A DNA stretch of 64,000 bases from Ischnura elegans (lineage: Eukaryota; Arthropoda; Insecta; Odonata; Coenagrionidae): the NCBI RefSeq assembly GCF_921293095.1, contig NW_025791658.1, forward strand, positions 4,960,001 to 5,024,000, written 5' to 3'. The position numbers were made by a program, and so were the translations under genes. Below are positions 10,820 through 21,420 of the stretch, one piece after another (position 1 is the first letter of the stretch; the number at the start of each line of letters is the position of its first letter). The notes beneath the pieces are model-generated. The model was not told the origin of the DNA and did not search any database. It worked only from the letters and a program-made list of their open reading frames with translations.

Positions 10820-11749
10820 CCCACATAGCACAAAATATCCTCTAGATATCTAGAAAATATCTAGAACGTCTTCACTAATGTCTAGAAAATATCTTGTAAT
10901 ATCTTCTAGATATCTGAATTTTCGCTTTTCTGATATTTACAAGATATCTTTGAGAAGATATTTTCTAGACATTCATATTCAATCCATTGGAAAAATCAGG
11001 ATGAGTAAAATATAATATTTTTCAGTGTAACAAGAGTTTATTTTCAACTGACAGCCTACTTGTGGAGCATGCTAGGTGATATAGTTGTGTGCCTTCTGGA
11101 GATTCTTCCTGAATATTGGAACCTCTCTGACAATCACTTCTTTCTAATGGGGTCTTCCTCCTCCGATTCCAAATTTGAGGTTACCAAAGCAGCTTAAAAT
11201 TTCCTTTTAGATTTCTCAAAGGAGTCTGCAACATTATCAATGAATGTTGATTCAGTGTCTTGCAATAAGGGTCTTGAAGAATTTTTAATGCAAGTTTTTG
11301 CCAACATATTTAAACACCTTCATAAGCACTATGAATGAGTTCAAAGCTGTGATATGTAAAAGGTTATGGCAACGTTTGTCACGATAGTAAAAATAAAATT
11401 AGTCATACATTAATTGTAAGAAGTCGAGACTAGAATTTTGACTTACCTTTCATTCCATTGAATTGGACTTGTTTATTGATGGTCACTTAGCTGAGACAGT
11501 TCATAGTAACCTATCAATTTTAATTTCACTATGGACATATACAAAAAGAGTCCCCTCACAAAAAGACATGTGCTAGATATCTAGTAGGTATTTATAATAT
11601 CCACGAAATTTAAGACATTTTCAAGACAGTAGATATTTAAGATATCCAAGACATTGAAGATATTTTCTAGACATCTAGAAGATATGTAAGATATCCAAGA
11701 CATTGAAGATATTTTCTAGATATCTATAAGATATTTTACTCTATGTGGG
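10820..11749. mobile_element. N: element with iterated TCTAGATATC-type words at both ends
   Basis: Bounded by CCCACATAG and CTATGTGGG. Inside each end, 100-190 bp are filled by repeats of AGATATTTTCTAGA, TCTAGATATCTAGA and AAGATATCCAAGACATTGA in both orientations. The core (about 11030-11560) is ordinary AT-rich sequence. Terminal inverted repeats plus subterminal iterated words suggest a DNA transposon of about 930 bp. No transposase frame and no clear target duplication are visible. Confidence 0.6.
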
Positions 11750-12100
11750 GATGCTGATAGTTCATCTCTAATCATTCAACAGTCAATATTCATTTTATTT
11801 TAACATTAACTATTTTCTTTAAATTATAAAAATTAACTCACACTACCAAAAATTCGTCAAATAATACATTAAAAAAGGTGAAACCACATATAATAAAGAT
11901 TTCCTATAGTATCCCCACCACCCACCTCCACAGAGGACATCCTCATTTTCTTCTCACCCGTTGAGAATGGTGGGTCATTCCACCGAAACGCCTGAAAAAC
12001 ATTTTGTAAGTGTCCCTTTTACTGTGTGCCTATGTTTAGTAGCCTAGTTATTTATTTATTTAACCCAAGTGTTACTGCAAGAAGCGTTTTCTCCAAGACC
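11750..12100. other. No recognisable feature
   Basis: AT-rich spacer between N and the small MITE at 12101. No ORF or repeat is assigned. Confidence 0.4.
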
Positions 12101-12285
12101 ACAGGGTGTCCCATTTATCTTGACCACCCGAAATAACTTTTTGTCCAGATGCAAATTCAAAAATGTGTCCAGCAAAAGTTCATTAGCCATCAAGGGGACA
12201 TTAATCAGCATGATTGCCTTCCTTGTAGCTTTTTTATTTACGAAGATATGAATAGTGGTACATCTTTTTTAAATGGCACCCTATA
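12101..12285. mobile_element. Small MITE, 185 bp
   Basis: Left end ACAGGGTGTCCCATTTAT and right end AAATGGCACCCTATA are imperfect inverted repeats. The interior carries ATCTTGACCACCCGAAATAA. The ORF crossing it at 12069-12251 is probably not a gene. Superfamily is not assigned. Confidence 0.55.
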
Positions 12286-12582
12286 TTTTTTATTCGGCAA
12301 TTCATTTCCTATCCTATAACTCCTCCTCTTTTAAATAAAATTAGCCAAATTAAATTAAATGTAAATTAGACAGAAAGCTCTGTAAAAAAAACGTAAGATC
12401 GTCTGCATAATTTTATTTGCCAAGTAAAAAAGTTTAACCCTATTACCGCCAGCCCATTTCATGTGGGATGTGCCAAGACTGCCACCGCTATTTTCTGGAA
12501 TTTGCAACATTTCAGATTTTTAAATTTTTCACCTATTTAATTTATTATACTACATCTAGATTTTTCCCCAATACTTAAGATA

Positions 12583-12796
12583 TAGTGCGAAAAATCCACA
12601 GAGGAAAAACCATTCGCCTTGACCGGGATTCGAACCCGGATCCTTCGATTTCCGGCCGAGTGCTTTAGCCAGTTAAGCTACCGAGGCGTCATTCTCTGTC
12701 AAGGCGAATGATTTTTCCTCTGTGGATTTTTCGCACTATTTGTGCATTGCGGGTGACTCCGTAAAAAGTTATCACCGTGGCTAGTCCCGGTATACT
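12583..12796. mobile_element. tRNA-headed SINE, head-to-tail inverted composite
   Basis: A minus-strand tRNA-like head plus tail (12688 down to about 12583) abuts a plus-strand tail lacking its head (about 12697-12796). Both arms share TCAAGGCGAATG, TTCCTCTGTGGATTTTTCGC and the mirrored flank, giving a large imperfect palindrome. The full plus-strand unit is at 12958-13128. Confidence 0.65.
12615..12688 (-). tRNA. tRNA-like sequence, SINE head (not a functional tRNA)
   Basis: A 74-nt sequence identical to that at 12958-13031. It has an A box TAGCTTAACTGG and a B box GGTTCGAATCC. The fold gives a 7-bp acceptor with one mismatch, a 4-bp D stem, a perfect 5-bp T stem (CCGGG/CCCGG) and a weak anticodon stem with one mismatch. 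The anticodon position reads GGA, but the invariant U33 is a C. The attached conserved tail and the duplication point to a SINE promoter head. Confidence 0.6.
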
Positions 12797-12957
12797 TAAA
12801 TAAGTCCAGAGCGAACACCTCTTCGTGTTCAAAGTTCGGGCTTTGCTCTCCGGCTGTGGCGCCATGCGCACGACCTGGACTGCTAGTCGCATCATATGCT
12901 CAGCAGTCCATACCACCTTGCCCGGTATAGTCCACAAATTTCCACAGAGGAGAATGA

Positions 12958-13128
12958 CGCCTCGGTAGCTTAACTGGCTAAAGCACTCGGCCGGAAATCG
13001 AAGGATCCGGGTTCGAATCCCGGTCAAGGCGAATGATTTCTTCCTCTGTGGATTTTTCGTACTATTTGTGCATTGCCGGTGACTCCGTAAAAAGTAATCA
13101 CTGTGGCTAGTCCCGGTATACTTAAATT
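12958..13128 (+). mobile_element. tRNA-headed SINE, full unit
   Basis: The head at 12958-13031 contains the RNA polymerase III A and B boxes (TAGCTTAACTGG, GGTTCGAATCC). The tail carries TTCCTCTGTGGATTTTTCG, GTGACTCCGTAAAAAGT and TAGTCCCGGTATACTTAAA. The same tail occurs at 12697-12796. The length of about 170 nt fits a short tRNA-derived SINE. I see no poly(A) or flanking duplication. Confidence 0.65.
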
Positions 13129-13296
13129 AAGATATATTTATATCTTATTATCATAGATAGATTATCAGGGTTTACTTAAATAACAGCCATTGAAAAGGCC
13201 ACAATCACAAATAAAATTCAAATAAGTCCCTAGGCCCCGGGCCGTTTTCACTCAACCAGCAAGGGCCGATATATCGGCCCACTGACAGTAAAAGGG

Positions 13297-13358
13297 TTAA
13301 ACTAATTTTAACACTTTTCAAAATCGAAAAACTTCATTTTTTTAAGACATATTTGGTA
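13297..13358 (+). repeat. Q repeat fragment (continues at 14027-14110)
   Basis: AAACTAATTTTAACACTTTT and CTTCATTTTT match the Q repeats at 2.9-3.5 kb. The copy is interrupted here by A4 and resumes as TTCATGATTTTTCAATATTT. The Q copy at 3294-3476 shows the uninterrupted site. Confidence 0.7.
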
Positions 13359-13359
13359 A

Positions 13360-14026
13360 ATAGGGTAGTTTCCTTCATCAAAGAAAACGAAAGGCATTAA
13401 TTGCGATTCATTACCCACCATTAGTGTATTCATAATACACAAATTATTTGGTTTTTGAAATACCGGTTTAGACGAATGGCAACGGTCAAATTTTATCCTC
13501 ATTTGAAAAAGGCCAGATTGGCGCCCATGCGATTCCACTCCGCATGACGTCACAGGGACCTAGTTTCTACACGAGAGGATAGGTGTTATACATCGTCTGA
13601 GGTTACCAATGCATGCATAAGGCACAGAGCTCAGGGAAACATGTCTTAATAATCACCTATTAAAACTGGCTAAGTTCGGAAAGTTTTCTTCGTTTGATAA
13701 GGTATTAATAAACCTTTTTTAAGCCAAGCGCTACCTTTCAGCAAGGTACTCAGCTATCCGCTAGCATCCTGCGACGTATCAGCGCTAAGCCTCGCCTCAA
13801 GGTCACCTCACCGGGCGGGAGGGGGAACCAGAAATACGACGTACGGAGATATTTCCCGGCATTCATACTTAAGCGTCGCGTTTTCGTGCGCTTGAAAATT
13901 TTCACTTATCATTTAATCGCGAAAAATAGATGTTGTCGTTTAAAAATCTAAAACCGTGAAATACGTACTCCAGGAGTAATAATCTTTCGATTAAAGCAAT
14001 AAAAAAATAATAGGAAACCACCCTAT
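13360..14026 (+). mobile_element. A-family MITE A4, full length
   Basis: Complete copy from AATAGGGTAGTTTCCTTCAT to AGGAAACCACCCTATT. It is inserted in a Q repeat. Comparing with the intact Q sequence CAATAATTCATGATTTTTCA shows that only an AT dinucleotide can be duplicated, with AGGG and CCCT as element ends. It has no coding capacity. The minus-strand frame shared with other copies is a shadow of the repeat. Confidence 0.9.
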
Positions 14027-14332
14027 TCATGATTTTTCAATATTTTGTTTTCTTTTGTGAAGGAAAATAACTGTGCTGTCATATTTCGGGGGTGGGGGAT
14101 TTGGGGGGGCCCTTCCTGGCTACGCCCATGGTAGCCGTATACAGACTGCCACCCCTAGGTATAACTGTTGCATGATGTTCTGAGTTTCTTCACTAATATG
14201 AGCAAATTTTGTACTTCCACACAATTTTTGGGGATGGGATAAAAGGACAGGAGGAGAATATGCACTGGAAAGACCTAGAGGAGGTGGAAGGAGTGGGGGC
14301 TGGGGCATTATATTGTAGGTGCGCAGGAACGA
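14027..14332. other. Q repeat remainder, R fragment end, and spacer
   Basis: 14027-14110 completes the interrupted Q copy. CTTCCTGGCTACGCC near 14110-14125 is an R-family right-end remnant. The rest, up to the next A copy, shows nothing recognisable. Confidence 0.5.
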
Positions 14333-14985
14333 ATAGGGTAGTTTCCTTCATCAAAGAAAACGAAAGGCATTGATTGCGATTCGTTACCCATCATTAGTGT
14401 ATTCATAATATACAAATTATTTGGTTTTAGAAATCACAGTTTAGGAGAATGGCAATGGTCAATTTGAACCGCATTTGAAAAAGGCCAGATTGGCGCCCAT
14501 GCGATGCCACTCCACGTAACGTCACAGGGACCTAGTTTCTATAGGAGAAGATAGGAGTTATACATCGTCTGAGATTACCAATGCTTCCATGAGACACACT
14601 TCTCAGGGAAACATGTCTTAATAATCACCTATTAAAACTGGCTAAGGTTGGAAAGTTTTCTTCGTTTGATAGGGTATTAATAATCTTTAATCAGGCTAAG
14701 CGCTACCTGCTAGCAGCCTGCATCGTAGCACGGCACTCATATCCTCGCACCAGGTGGCCTCACACGGTGGCAGCCGGAACCAGAATGATGTCACATGGGC
14801 TTTTCCCAGCATTCATACTCAGCCGTCGCATTTTCGTGTGCTTGAATTGTGCGTGCAAATTTTCACTTTTCAATCAATCGGGAAAAATAGATATTGTCAT
14901 TTAAAAATCTGAAAGCGTGAAATGCGTTCTCCCGGAGTAATAATCTTTAGATTTAGGCAATAAAAAAATAGGTAACCACCATATT
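14333..14985 (+). mobile_element. A-family MITE A5, nearly full length
   Basis: Starts at the standard left end and finishes in GGTAACCACCATATT. It is a subfamily variant that lacks the second crop of GCTAGCAGGGTACTC and carries TTGAATTGTGCGTGCAAA. The same variant is found reversed at 28095-28420. The adjacent 14985-15122 is duplicated there too. Confidence 0.9.
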
Positions 14986-15122
14986 GGATAAGCTTACTCA
15001 CGAATATTACACAAGAGGATAATAAAGTCGGCCTCCAAATGTGCGTTTAAAGATTTAGTGTTTTACTGATTGTTCTCGGGATCGCCACTGTGTCAGGATC
15101 TGCAAAACTGCCGACGTTTCGA
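14985..15122 (+). repeat. Segment shared with 27943-28092 (inverted)
   Basis: Runs from AAGCTTACTCACGAATATTA to AACTGCCGACGTTTC and is the reverse complement, with substitutions, of 27943-28092. With the neighbouring A copies it forms an inverted duplicated block of about 480-790 bp. Confidence 0.75.
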
Positions 15123-15540
15123 TGTCTGATGTCGTGACGGGACGACAACTGCTACCTACTAGGAGGACTTCTACCTGGATAAGGTTCCGAAGGGAGAGCG
15201 AATCAAATGCTTTTCAGGAGTTACTAAACTCAGCTTTTATTGTTCTTGATATTCAGCCCATACACTTGCACGGGGGTGGGGGATTTGAGGCTGGCTCGCA
15301 CGAAGGTGGAATTCTGGGGGTATAAAACTTACGTGGCGGTTAGTAGGGAGAGGCGATGCTGATGGTCGTCGAGTCGTCGTTCGAGAATTACCGCACCTCC
15401 CGCGTCAAGGTACCGAAGAGTCCCCGGAGGAGAATTGCATAAGTCCTCGAACGATGAACTCGTCCTACCCAGGCACTAACACACGCACTCCCTGTCCTGC
15501 CTAGAAACTGTCCACATGGGACAGAATTTCAGCCCTATAT
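15123..15540. other. GC-richer stretch, unassigned
   Basis: Noticeably higher in GC than its surroundings and continued after K at 16308-16530, so K interrupts one unit. The ORF at 15122-15325 has no recognisable domain. It could be part of a retroelement, but no reverse transcriptase, protease or integrase motif is visible. Confidence 0.35.
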
Positions 15541-15541
15541 A

Positions 15542-16307
15542 CAGTGAGTCCTCGTTTAACGTCACTTACCGTTCCTGAAAAATTTGTGACGATAAACGAA
15601 ATGACGTTAATCGAAACATAACATCCCATAAGAAACAATGTAAAAAGTGAACATCGGCTCCTAGACCTCACAATTCCTACGCAAAAAAATTTTAGCGTAT
15701 CCTATCTGGGGCATTTTATACGATGGGAATGCCAAACTATGGCATAAATACGAGCTCCTGTCTTCATCGACGACAATAGCAGCAGTGACGTAAATCCTTC
15801 TCCATTTTTGTATCTTCCCGCATTTGCTCTTCGGCTTCGCCATGTTGGTTGCCCGGGCATTGCCTGGGCATCATCATTGCTGAAACATCGTCGCAGTTAC
15901 AGGAACCAAAATTATTGTGAACACGGTGAAAAAAGTGACGACAAAATCTCCGAATTCTACACGGAAAAATGCCTCGAAATCACTTTTAAGGTTCCTGAAA
16001 ACCATTATGTCAAGTAAAACCTTGCGCACCTACCTAAGAATTCATTTTGCAGAAAATTTGCCAAAACTGTAATCGCAATTATCAATAAACAAGACCATTT
16101 TACACTTTGTATAGACTGACTATATTACCGCCCACAAAACGAACAACCTGCAACGCCTGCCGCTTCGCCTTTCTTTCTCGTGCAAAATTTAAAGGACTTA
16201 ACGTTATCGCGAAGCGTAGGTGCGATAAACGAATGACGGTCTCAAGATTTTTGTGACGTTGATGCGAAATGACGTTAAACGGGGTGACGTAGGACGAGGA
16301 CTCACTG
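15542..16307. mobile_element. K1: Tigger/pogo-like MITE, 766 bp
   Basis: Flanked by TA at 15540-15541 and 16308-16309. The ends are CAGTGAGTCCTCGTTTAACG and, at right, CGAGGACTCACTG preceded by TGACGTAGGA, so the outermost ~14 bp are perfectly inverted. TTTAACG/CGTTAA words repeat near both ends. A longer relative with a helix-turn-helix ORF lies at 58608-59606. The ORFs inside (for example 15661-15843 and 15808-16017) lack known domains. Confidence 0.8.
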
Positions 16308-17049
16308 TATCTAGTTCCTTGGGGTGCGGGTGGCAAGAAGGGGGTAGGCATGGGAAAGGGTAGAGTACCCTAGTGCACGGTCCAAATTCTCGGAAATGCT
16401 CCTGGACCCACGCACCCTAGGGTGGGAAAAGTAGCGTCACGCCTCCTTTCCCGTCACGCAGAGTATCTTCCCATCACCGCATCAACGCACCCATCGTATT
16501 CGGGGCTGTGAGTGTCGAGTGAGACTTTGACAACTCTCAATCTCAAATAAATAAATACTTCACTCCATAGATTTTCAGAACAAATATACTTCTGATTAAA
16601 ATAAAATATTACACAGAAGAACCATAAACTTTAAAATATTCTCTCAGGTACAATTTTAATTCACAGACTTTAGCCATACAAGCTACAGAAAAACAAACAT
16701 ACCTTTATTTTTTAAGTTCCAGCAACAGAGATAATAACTGAACATGTACTTTAAAATCCGACCTATTCCATTGCATTGGATTACAACATAAAAATCCATC
16801 AGATCCTAAAGAAAACCATTTTAAAATTTACAACAACATCTATAAAATAAAACAAATCAATATTAGCAATTCCTTTTGCTTCTTCAAAGCCAATTACAAA
16901 TGCTTACACGCCCTTGAGCAGAGATGAGTCTTCAACAGACCTTTGGATAGCTGGTTGAGACCAGAGATCAAATCATAAGCTAAGAAAAAAGTTCTCTCAA
17001 GTTATGTTATAAAACTAACACATTCACCATGTTGAGATAATACATGGTT
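16308..17049. other. Unassigned sequence
   Basis: 16308-16540 continues the GC-rich unit interrupted by K1. 16541-17049 is AT-rich, with no ORF or repeat that I can identify. Confidence 0.35.
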
Positions 17050-17645
17050 CAGGGTTCCCACTCTAACTAAATTCAAAAAGTTCACTGTTTTTTTCTAGGT
17101 TTTCACAGTCTAAATGTCTTCAAATTCACAGTCTGTTGATGAGCCATTTTAGGCAGAATTATTGATGACCTAACAATCACCGCCAACACGTTAACTAAAA
17201 ATTCATCAACCGCGACAGGCGCCGTGAATTCAAACGTAGCAATGAAAGTGCTATTTCTCATGACGTCACCTATCGATATCAAAATTTAGGCGAAGTTTAA
17301 GGTTGTGAGTGGCAAAATGGAGGGAGCAGTGAGGTAGGGAAGTAAAGAAGTGTCTGATTTTTCGCCAGGGTTAATGAACACTTTGTTTGCCGATCTTCCA
17401 ATCACAGCCTCAAGATCAATGTGTCGTCATGGCACAAGGACCAACAATTGCACTTCGAATATACGAGTGGAGATTAATGTGTCTGTACGTGGCTCGGCCT
17501 TGAAATATGATTTAAATATCATTTTTTCTTTTGATCTGTCAATTGTATTTCTTTTTCTATAAGTTTGAGAAATTTTTTAGGTTTTATGACGAAATTCACG
17601 GCTATTTCCAGGTTTTAAGGTTTTCACGGTTGAGTGGGAACCCTG
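17050..17645 (+). mobile_element. B1: complete B-family element, 596 bp
   Basis: Begins CAGGGTTCCCACTC and ends GAGTGGGAACCCTG, perfect 14-bp inverted repeats of hAT-like type. The hexamer ATGGTT lies on both sides (left flank ends ATGGTT, right flank begins ATGGTTTC). It carries inner copies of TTCACGG and CCAGGTTTT near both ends. It is non-coding. This intact copy provides the empty-site reference for the heavily interrupted B3. Confidence 0.85.
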
Positions 17646-17727
17646 ATGGTTTCAATAAATAAATTATTCCATTGCATAAAAACTTTGTACTTTAAAAAGA
17701 AAGACAGAACAAATACATTCCATTAAC

Positions 17728-18340
17728 ACTAGAAGCCATTTTGACCGTTTTTGAATTTCATATGGTCTCTTTCCCTTCACAATGTTTAAAAATTGTCAAT
17801 ATTTTGTGACTATTAGTGAATTTTTGTCCTCTTTCCACACACAAAAAATTCTTAATATCGGCTGCATGTATTGCGAAATACTTGCTGATATTCCTAATAG
17901 CACCAAAGCGGTCATTTCGACCAGCGTCATTAACCTTCTGCACATTATTCGTGTCCTTCAAAATCAGACTTTCTGGCATTATGCTTAGCAGTCACGTTGA
18001 CAGATAGAATTCACAACTGATTTTCTGCATGCTTCTATTCAATTTCTCGTTTCAGTGCAATGCAGTTATAGGTACCACAAGATTATTGCATAGACTAAGG
18101 CAGAGTTAACCCGCAGGAGTTTGCGTTCAAGTTAAAAAAAACTAAACTGCATCAAAATTTTATAAATTACTTGAAAACATTGTTAATTTGAGTTAAAATA
18201 AAATAAACACACTTCAAAATAGATACGAAATAGGAAAGAAATTATTCACAGACAACACCTCAACGAGAGGAAACAGTAACCGGGTCAAAATGACTGCTGC
18301 CGGCACTTTTAAGCATGGGAAAAAGAATGCTCTTCTAGTG
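17728..18340. mobile_element. piggyBac-type MITE
   Basis: The left boundary is TTAA then CACTAGAAGCCATTTTGACC. The right boundary is TCTTCTAGTG then CTAA, giving an inverted CACTAGAAG end and a degenerate TTAA pair. GTCAAAATGAC near 18294-18304 mirrors ATTTTGACC near the left. Overlapping ORFs on both strands (17758-18007) show no transposase motif, and I treat them as chance. Confidence 0.5.
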
Positions 18341-18344
18341 CTAA

Positions 18345-19817
18345 GCATTAAACCCATAAAATCATCTGCATTTATAAAAACTTTGAACAGCACAGTACAA
18401 TATTAAATGAACTATTTCTTTTTTGGTATCAATAAGTCCCTAGACTGCACACCAAATTAGTATGTAGATACAATGGTATACAATCAAGCTACAAAAATAT
18501 CCATATAAAAACTTTGAGTATCCAAGCTACTAACCCACAATTCCTCAAATAGGTGTGTAGTCAATAGTTTCACTTAATGACATTAGTTATAGTTGGGGAA
18601 TTACAGACCCCTAATTCATTAATTCATTCATTCACTGTATCATAAAATATTATTCCGACTTCATACCAAGATAATACATAGTACCGTTTCACCGATTTCT
18701 GTTTTCCAGATAATTCAGGGCAGTGAAAAAACCATTGATGATTCGATAACGATTTTTTCTTACATTCTTTCATAGTATTGCTTGCGACCCTATTTGTTAG
18801 GTAATAGATATAATGATTTTCAAATACCAGATCGTAACAGGGTATCAGAACAAAATAGTTTGAAACAAATCGGTTCATCGGAAGAAAATATGTATCGAGT
18901 ACCGGTTATCAGCACGACAAAAGTAACGTTTCATTCAAACTGTAAACTTACAACAGCTGTGCAAAAAGTTGATCCAGTTCCAAGAATTTTACAGAAATTT
19001 CGGGCCGCAAAATAATTTTTTTACACCGCTTCGATAACACCACTAGACATATGTACAGGTATTTCAGATTAAGATATCTCAACAAATCAGTCAATGGGAA
19101 TAAAATTTTTGTGTATTGATTCAGCAAAAGTTAGAGATAGAGTTTTCGACAAGCTAGGCGATTTCACATGATCTAGCCAGCTGATGCATAAATTGTGTTT
19201 ACTTACTTTTTCTTTATTGTACATACGATATAATCATGACTTCAAGACAGTGAAAGATGAAACTTTATCGTGTCATGTATATTAGCAGTCGGTCTGACAC
19301 TTATGGTCACAGTCAATACGAATTGTTTGATTGGAAAAGTAGAAGTGAAACTTCGCACTGGCGAAAAGGAAAGTCTTCTCTCTTTGGTAAGTGCCTTTCA
19401 ACTTAATAATACAGTCAGACCCCAATCTTGGGAAAAAAGGGGACTTATTCATTTTTCATGTTCGCTACCATGATGTAAACAGTTTGAGTGTACAGAGCGG
19501 TATCTATTGTTGTGTTATCATACTGTCTTCAAATAGTAGCATTGATTTATAGCATTATTTCCCAAGTTCATGTGTTTTGTGCAGGTCAGTTTTGTTACGG
19601 TTAAATATAAGTGAAAGAACCGACCACAGAGTCACAAGATAAGAGTATTTTAGTTTTAACATTGTTGAGGCATTACGAAGCAAACGGGATCCAAGTAAGG
19701 GGGAGGGGTCTCCTTAACTTGGGACAACACAAAAAAATAAGTATATTAAGAAAATTGGTGGGTTAATATTCCCCATTTCCAAAGTGGAAGGGCTATTAAT
19801 AATTTAGCTTTTACATT
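18345..19817. other. Unassigned, low-repeat stretch
   Basis: About 1.5 kb without recognised repeats. ORFs of 67-84 codons at 18624-18878, 18782-19015 and 19270-19473 have no domain signature or coding bias that I can defend. This could be intron or UTR sequence. Confidence 0.35.
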
Positions 19818-20172
19818 TGAACTTTGTTTTGTCATTTCCCAGAGTACTTATATTCATGCTAAAAAATAAAATCCATCCCAAGTACGTACAGGCTACTGAC
19901 AGTACCATTAGTTGGGGCGAGTATGGACAAGCAAGACAAAGTCGGGTCATTGCGCCTGCCAATGCCAACATTATATTTCCTTCAGACTTTTGCTTCGCTA
20001 TACATGAATTTGAGACAAAGACAGATAAAATTTTATCTTTTCTCTTCAGTAAGTACGTACTTTTGAACTTAATAACACAAAATTCCCTTAAAAGCTGCCA
20101 TATTTCTCGTGATGAGAGAAAATTTTCATGTAATTACTTTGAGCTATTTACACTATATTCGATTTCATGTGA
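19818..20172 (+). repeat. L1: ORF-bearing duplicated segment
   Basis: Nearly identical to 58294-58607 plus 59609-59632. It contains an open frame beginning ATG CTA AAA at 19857 (MLKNKIHPKYVQATDST, then ISWGEYGQARQSRVIAPANA). The frame is bounded upstream by a possible acceptor (CATTTCCCAG) and downstream by a good donor (TCTTCAGTAAGTACG near 20050). In the two copies the coding part differs at only a few bases. I do not recognise the protein. It may be a captured exon or part of a transposon whose ends I cannot see. The sequence around TCATGTAATTACTTTGAG is the unoccupied site for K2. Confidence 0.5.
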
Positions 20173-20491
20173 CTAGCTCCGAGGGTGAGAATTTACAACA
20201 GCACGTCGAGGATCATGTTGAAATGGGTACTAAGGCCGTAATACGTGAAGTGACGGCCATTTTATACCATTAGAACAAATTAGAAAAGATTCTATTTTTA
20301 ATAAATAAAACGCGTTAGCATAAAAATCCTATTATTTCATTCACAAAGTAATTAAAGCTAACAAATCACACGCTCACGAACCTGCCACCGTCCGTGAGGT
20401 TCATTCAGGCGGTATCTTAATTACTATTTTCTGAATTAAAGGCAGAAAGAATTTTGCTGAACGGAACGGAGACCGAGATTCATTGATATAT
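20173..20491. other. No recognisable feature
   Basis: Spacer between L1 and the hairpin. Nothing is assigned. Confidence 0.35.
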
Positions 20492-20636
20492 CGACGGCTC
20501 TCAGGAGCCGCTGCGTATCGCGCTTTGTCACGCAAGCTTTGGTGGCCATTGCAGGTCGCATAATCTGGCGACAAAGGAATGGCCGCGAAAGCTCGCGTGA
20601 CAAAGCGCGATACACAGCCACTCCCGAAAGCCGTCG
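20492..20636. repeat. Hairpin with 58-bp imperfect arms
   Basis: Left arm 20492-20549 and right arm 20579-20636 are about 85% complementary around a 29-nt loop. Shared cores are TATCGCGCTTTGTCACGC and its complement GCGTGACAAAGCGCGATA. It is GC-rich against an AT-rich background. The overlapping ORFs on both strands (20401-20640, 20436-20621, 20579-20770) come from this symmetry. Probably a snap-back element. Confidence 0.75.
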
Positions 20637-20639
20637 TCA

Positions 20640-21254
20640 TTGATTTTTCTAAACATTTGGCTATAATAACACATTATGGTCCGCACACGTGTTTTTACGT
20701 GTTTCCGCCACCAGCGCTTATGTGCCGATCACGCGTTTTTACGTTTTCATGCAGTGCAGTCTCCTGCTGACCTCTACGGATTTATTTGGAACTATTTCGA
20801 CCTAGTTCTGGTTTGTGCGTCTTCAGGTAGCTTTACTGTTTGTTTTTGTGAAAGTTTTTCTTATTGACGTCTTTTTTATCGACGTTATAATAGTTTGAAC
20901 ATATATTGAGGCCTATGGCATGTAATATGACCGGCCCCAATGGCTAGTCTAGTTTAAAGGGTGCAGGACCAAGAGGTGTTAAATATTATTTTTTGCTCAT
21001 AATCATAAACACGTCCATGAGCACATTTCTTTCATGCTTCCAAGAGTGTTCAAACTTGCCAAAATGTACGGTATCAGAAAAATAAGGCTGTTAGCGAACC
21101 ATTGTTTAGAGATACTTGTCGGAAGGGGAAAAACAGCCAATGTCTTGATTGACTCAGTTTTAGCGCATGCGCATGCTACAACTAACAGTCGCTTTTTTTT
21201 GGAGCATTAATCTCTCTGTATACCGTGTGGTCAGCTTCAGTCAGTAGTGCACTG
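20640..21254. other. No recognisable feature
   Basis: No repeat or gene supported. The ORFs at 20579-20867 extend out of the hairpin and have no domain. Confidence 0.35.
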
Positions 21255-21420
21255 TGCAATGTCTTTATAACGAACGCCAGTGTAACAAAGTATTCAGTAT
21301 AACAAAATATTCATTATAGCGTTAATTATTTGCCGTCCCGTATAACGAAATTTCCAGTATAACATATTTTCCGTATAACGAAATTTCAGTTTAACGAACG
21401 TGTTTCGTCAGTCTGTAAAA
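21255..21420. mobile_element. Tigger-like end remnant with iterated TATAACGAA
   Basis: The word TATAACGAA or close variants (TATAACAAA, TTTAACGAA, TTATAGCG) occurs about seven times in 160 bp. This is the pattern of subterminal repeats in the TA-flanked elements D, Y and K of this window. No clean TIR or target duplication is visible, so only a remnant is claimed. Confidence 0.4.

Larger units (their letters stand above)
12438..13296. mobile_element. P: piggyBac-type non-autonomous element (TTAA) with SINE inside
   Basis: Flanked by TTAA at 12434-12437 and 13297-13300. The inner ends CCCTATTACCGCCAG and CTGACAGTAAAAGGG are imperfect inverted repeats. TTAA duplications and CCCT... ends are the piggyBac signature. 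It lies directly beside a Q-repeat segment (TTAAACTAATTTTAAC follows). The middle, about 12583-13128, is occupied by tRNA-headed SINE sequence in two orientations. No transposase is seen. Confidence 0.7.

Noticed and set aside
12615-13031. Two genuine tRNA genes
   Set aside because: The T arm and boxes are good, but the acceptor and anticodon stems carry mismatches, U33 is C, and both are joined to a conserved SINE tail inside a transposon.
13308-13553. Recurrent minus-strand ORF (MTSCGVESHGRQSGLFQM...) in A4, A8 and A12 as a conserved gene
   Set aside because: It occurs only inside A-family copies, overlaps non-coding landmarks, is broken in most copies, and reflects repeat identity rather than selection.
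15123-16540. LTR retrotransposon around K1
   Set aside because: Raised GC and interruption by K1 suggested a larger element, but no long terminal repeats, primer-binding site or pol motifs could be found.
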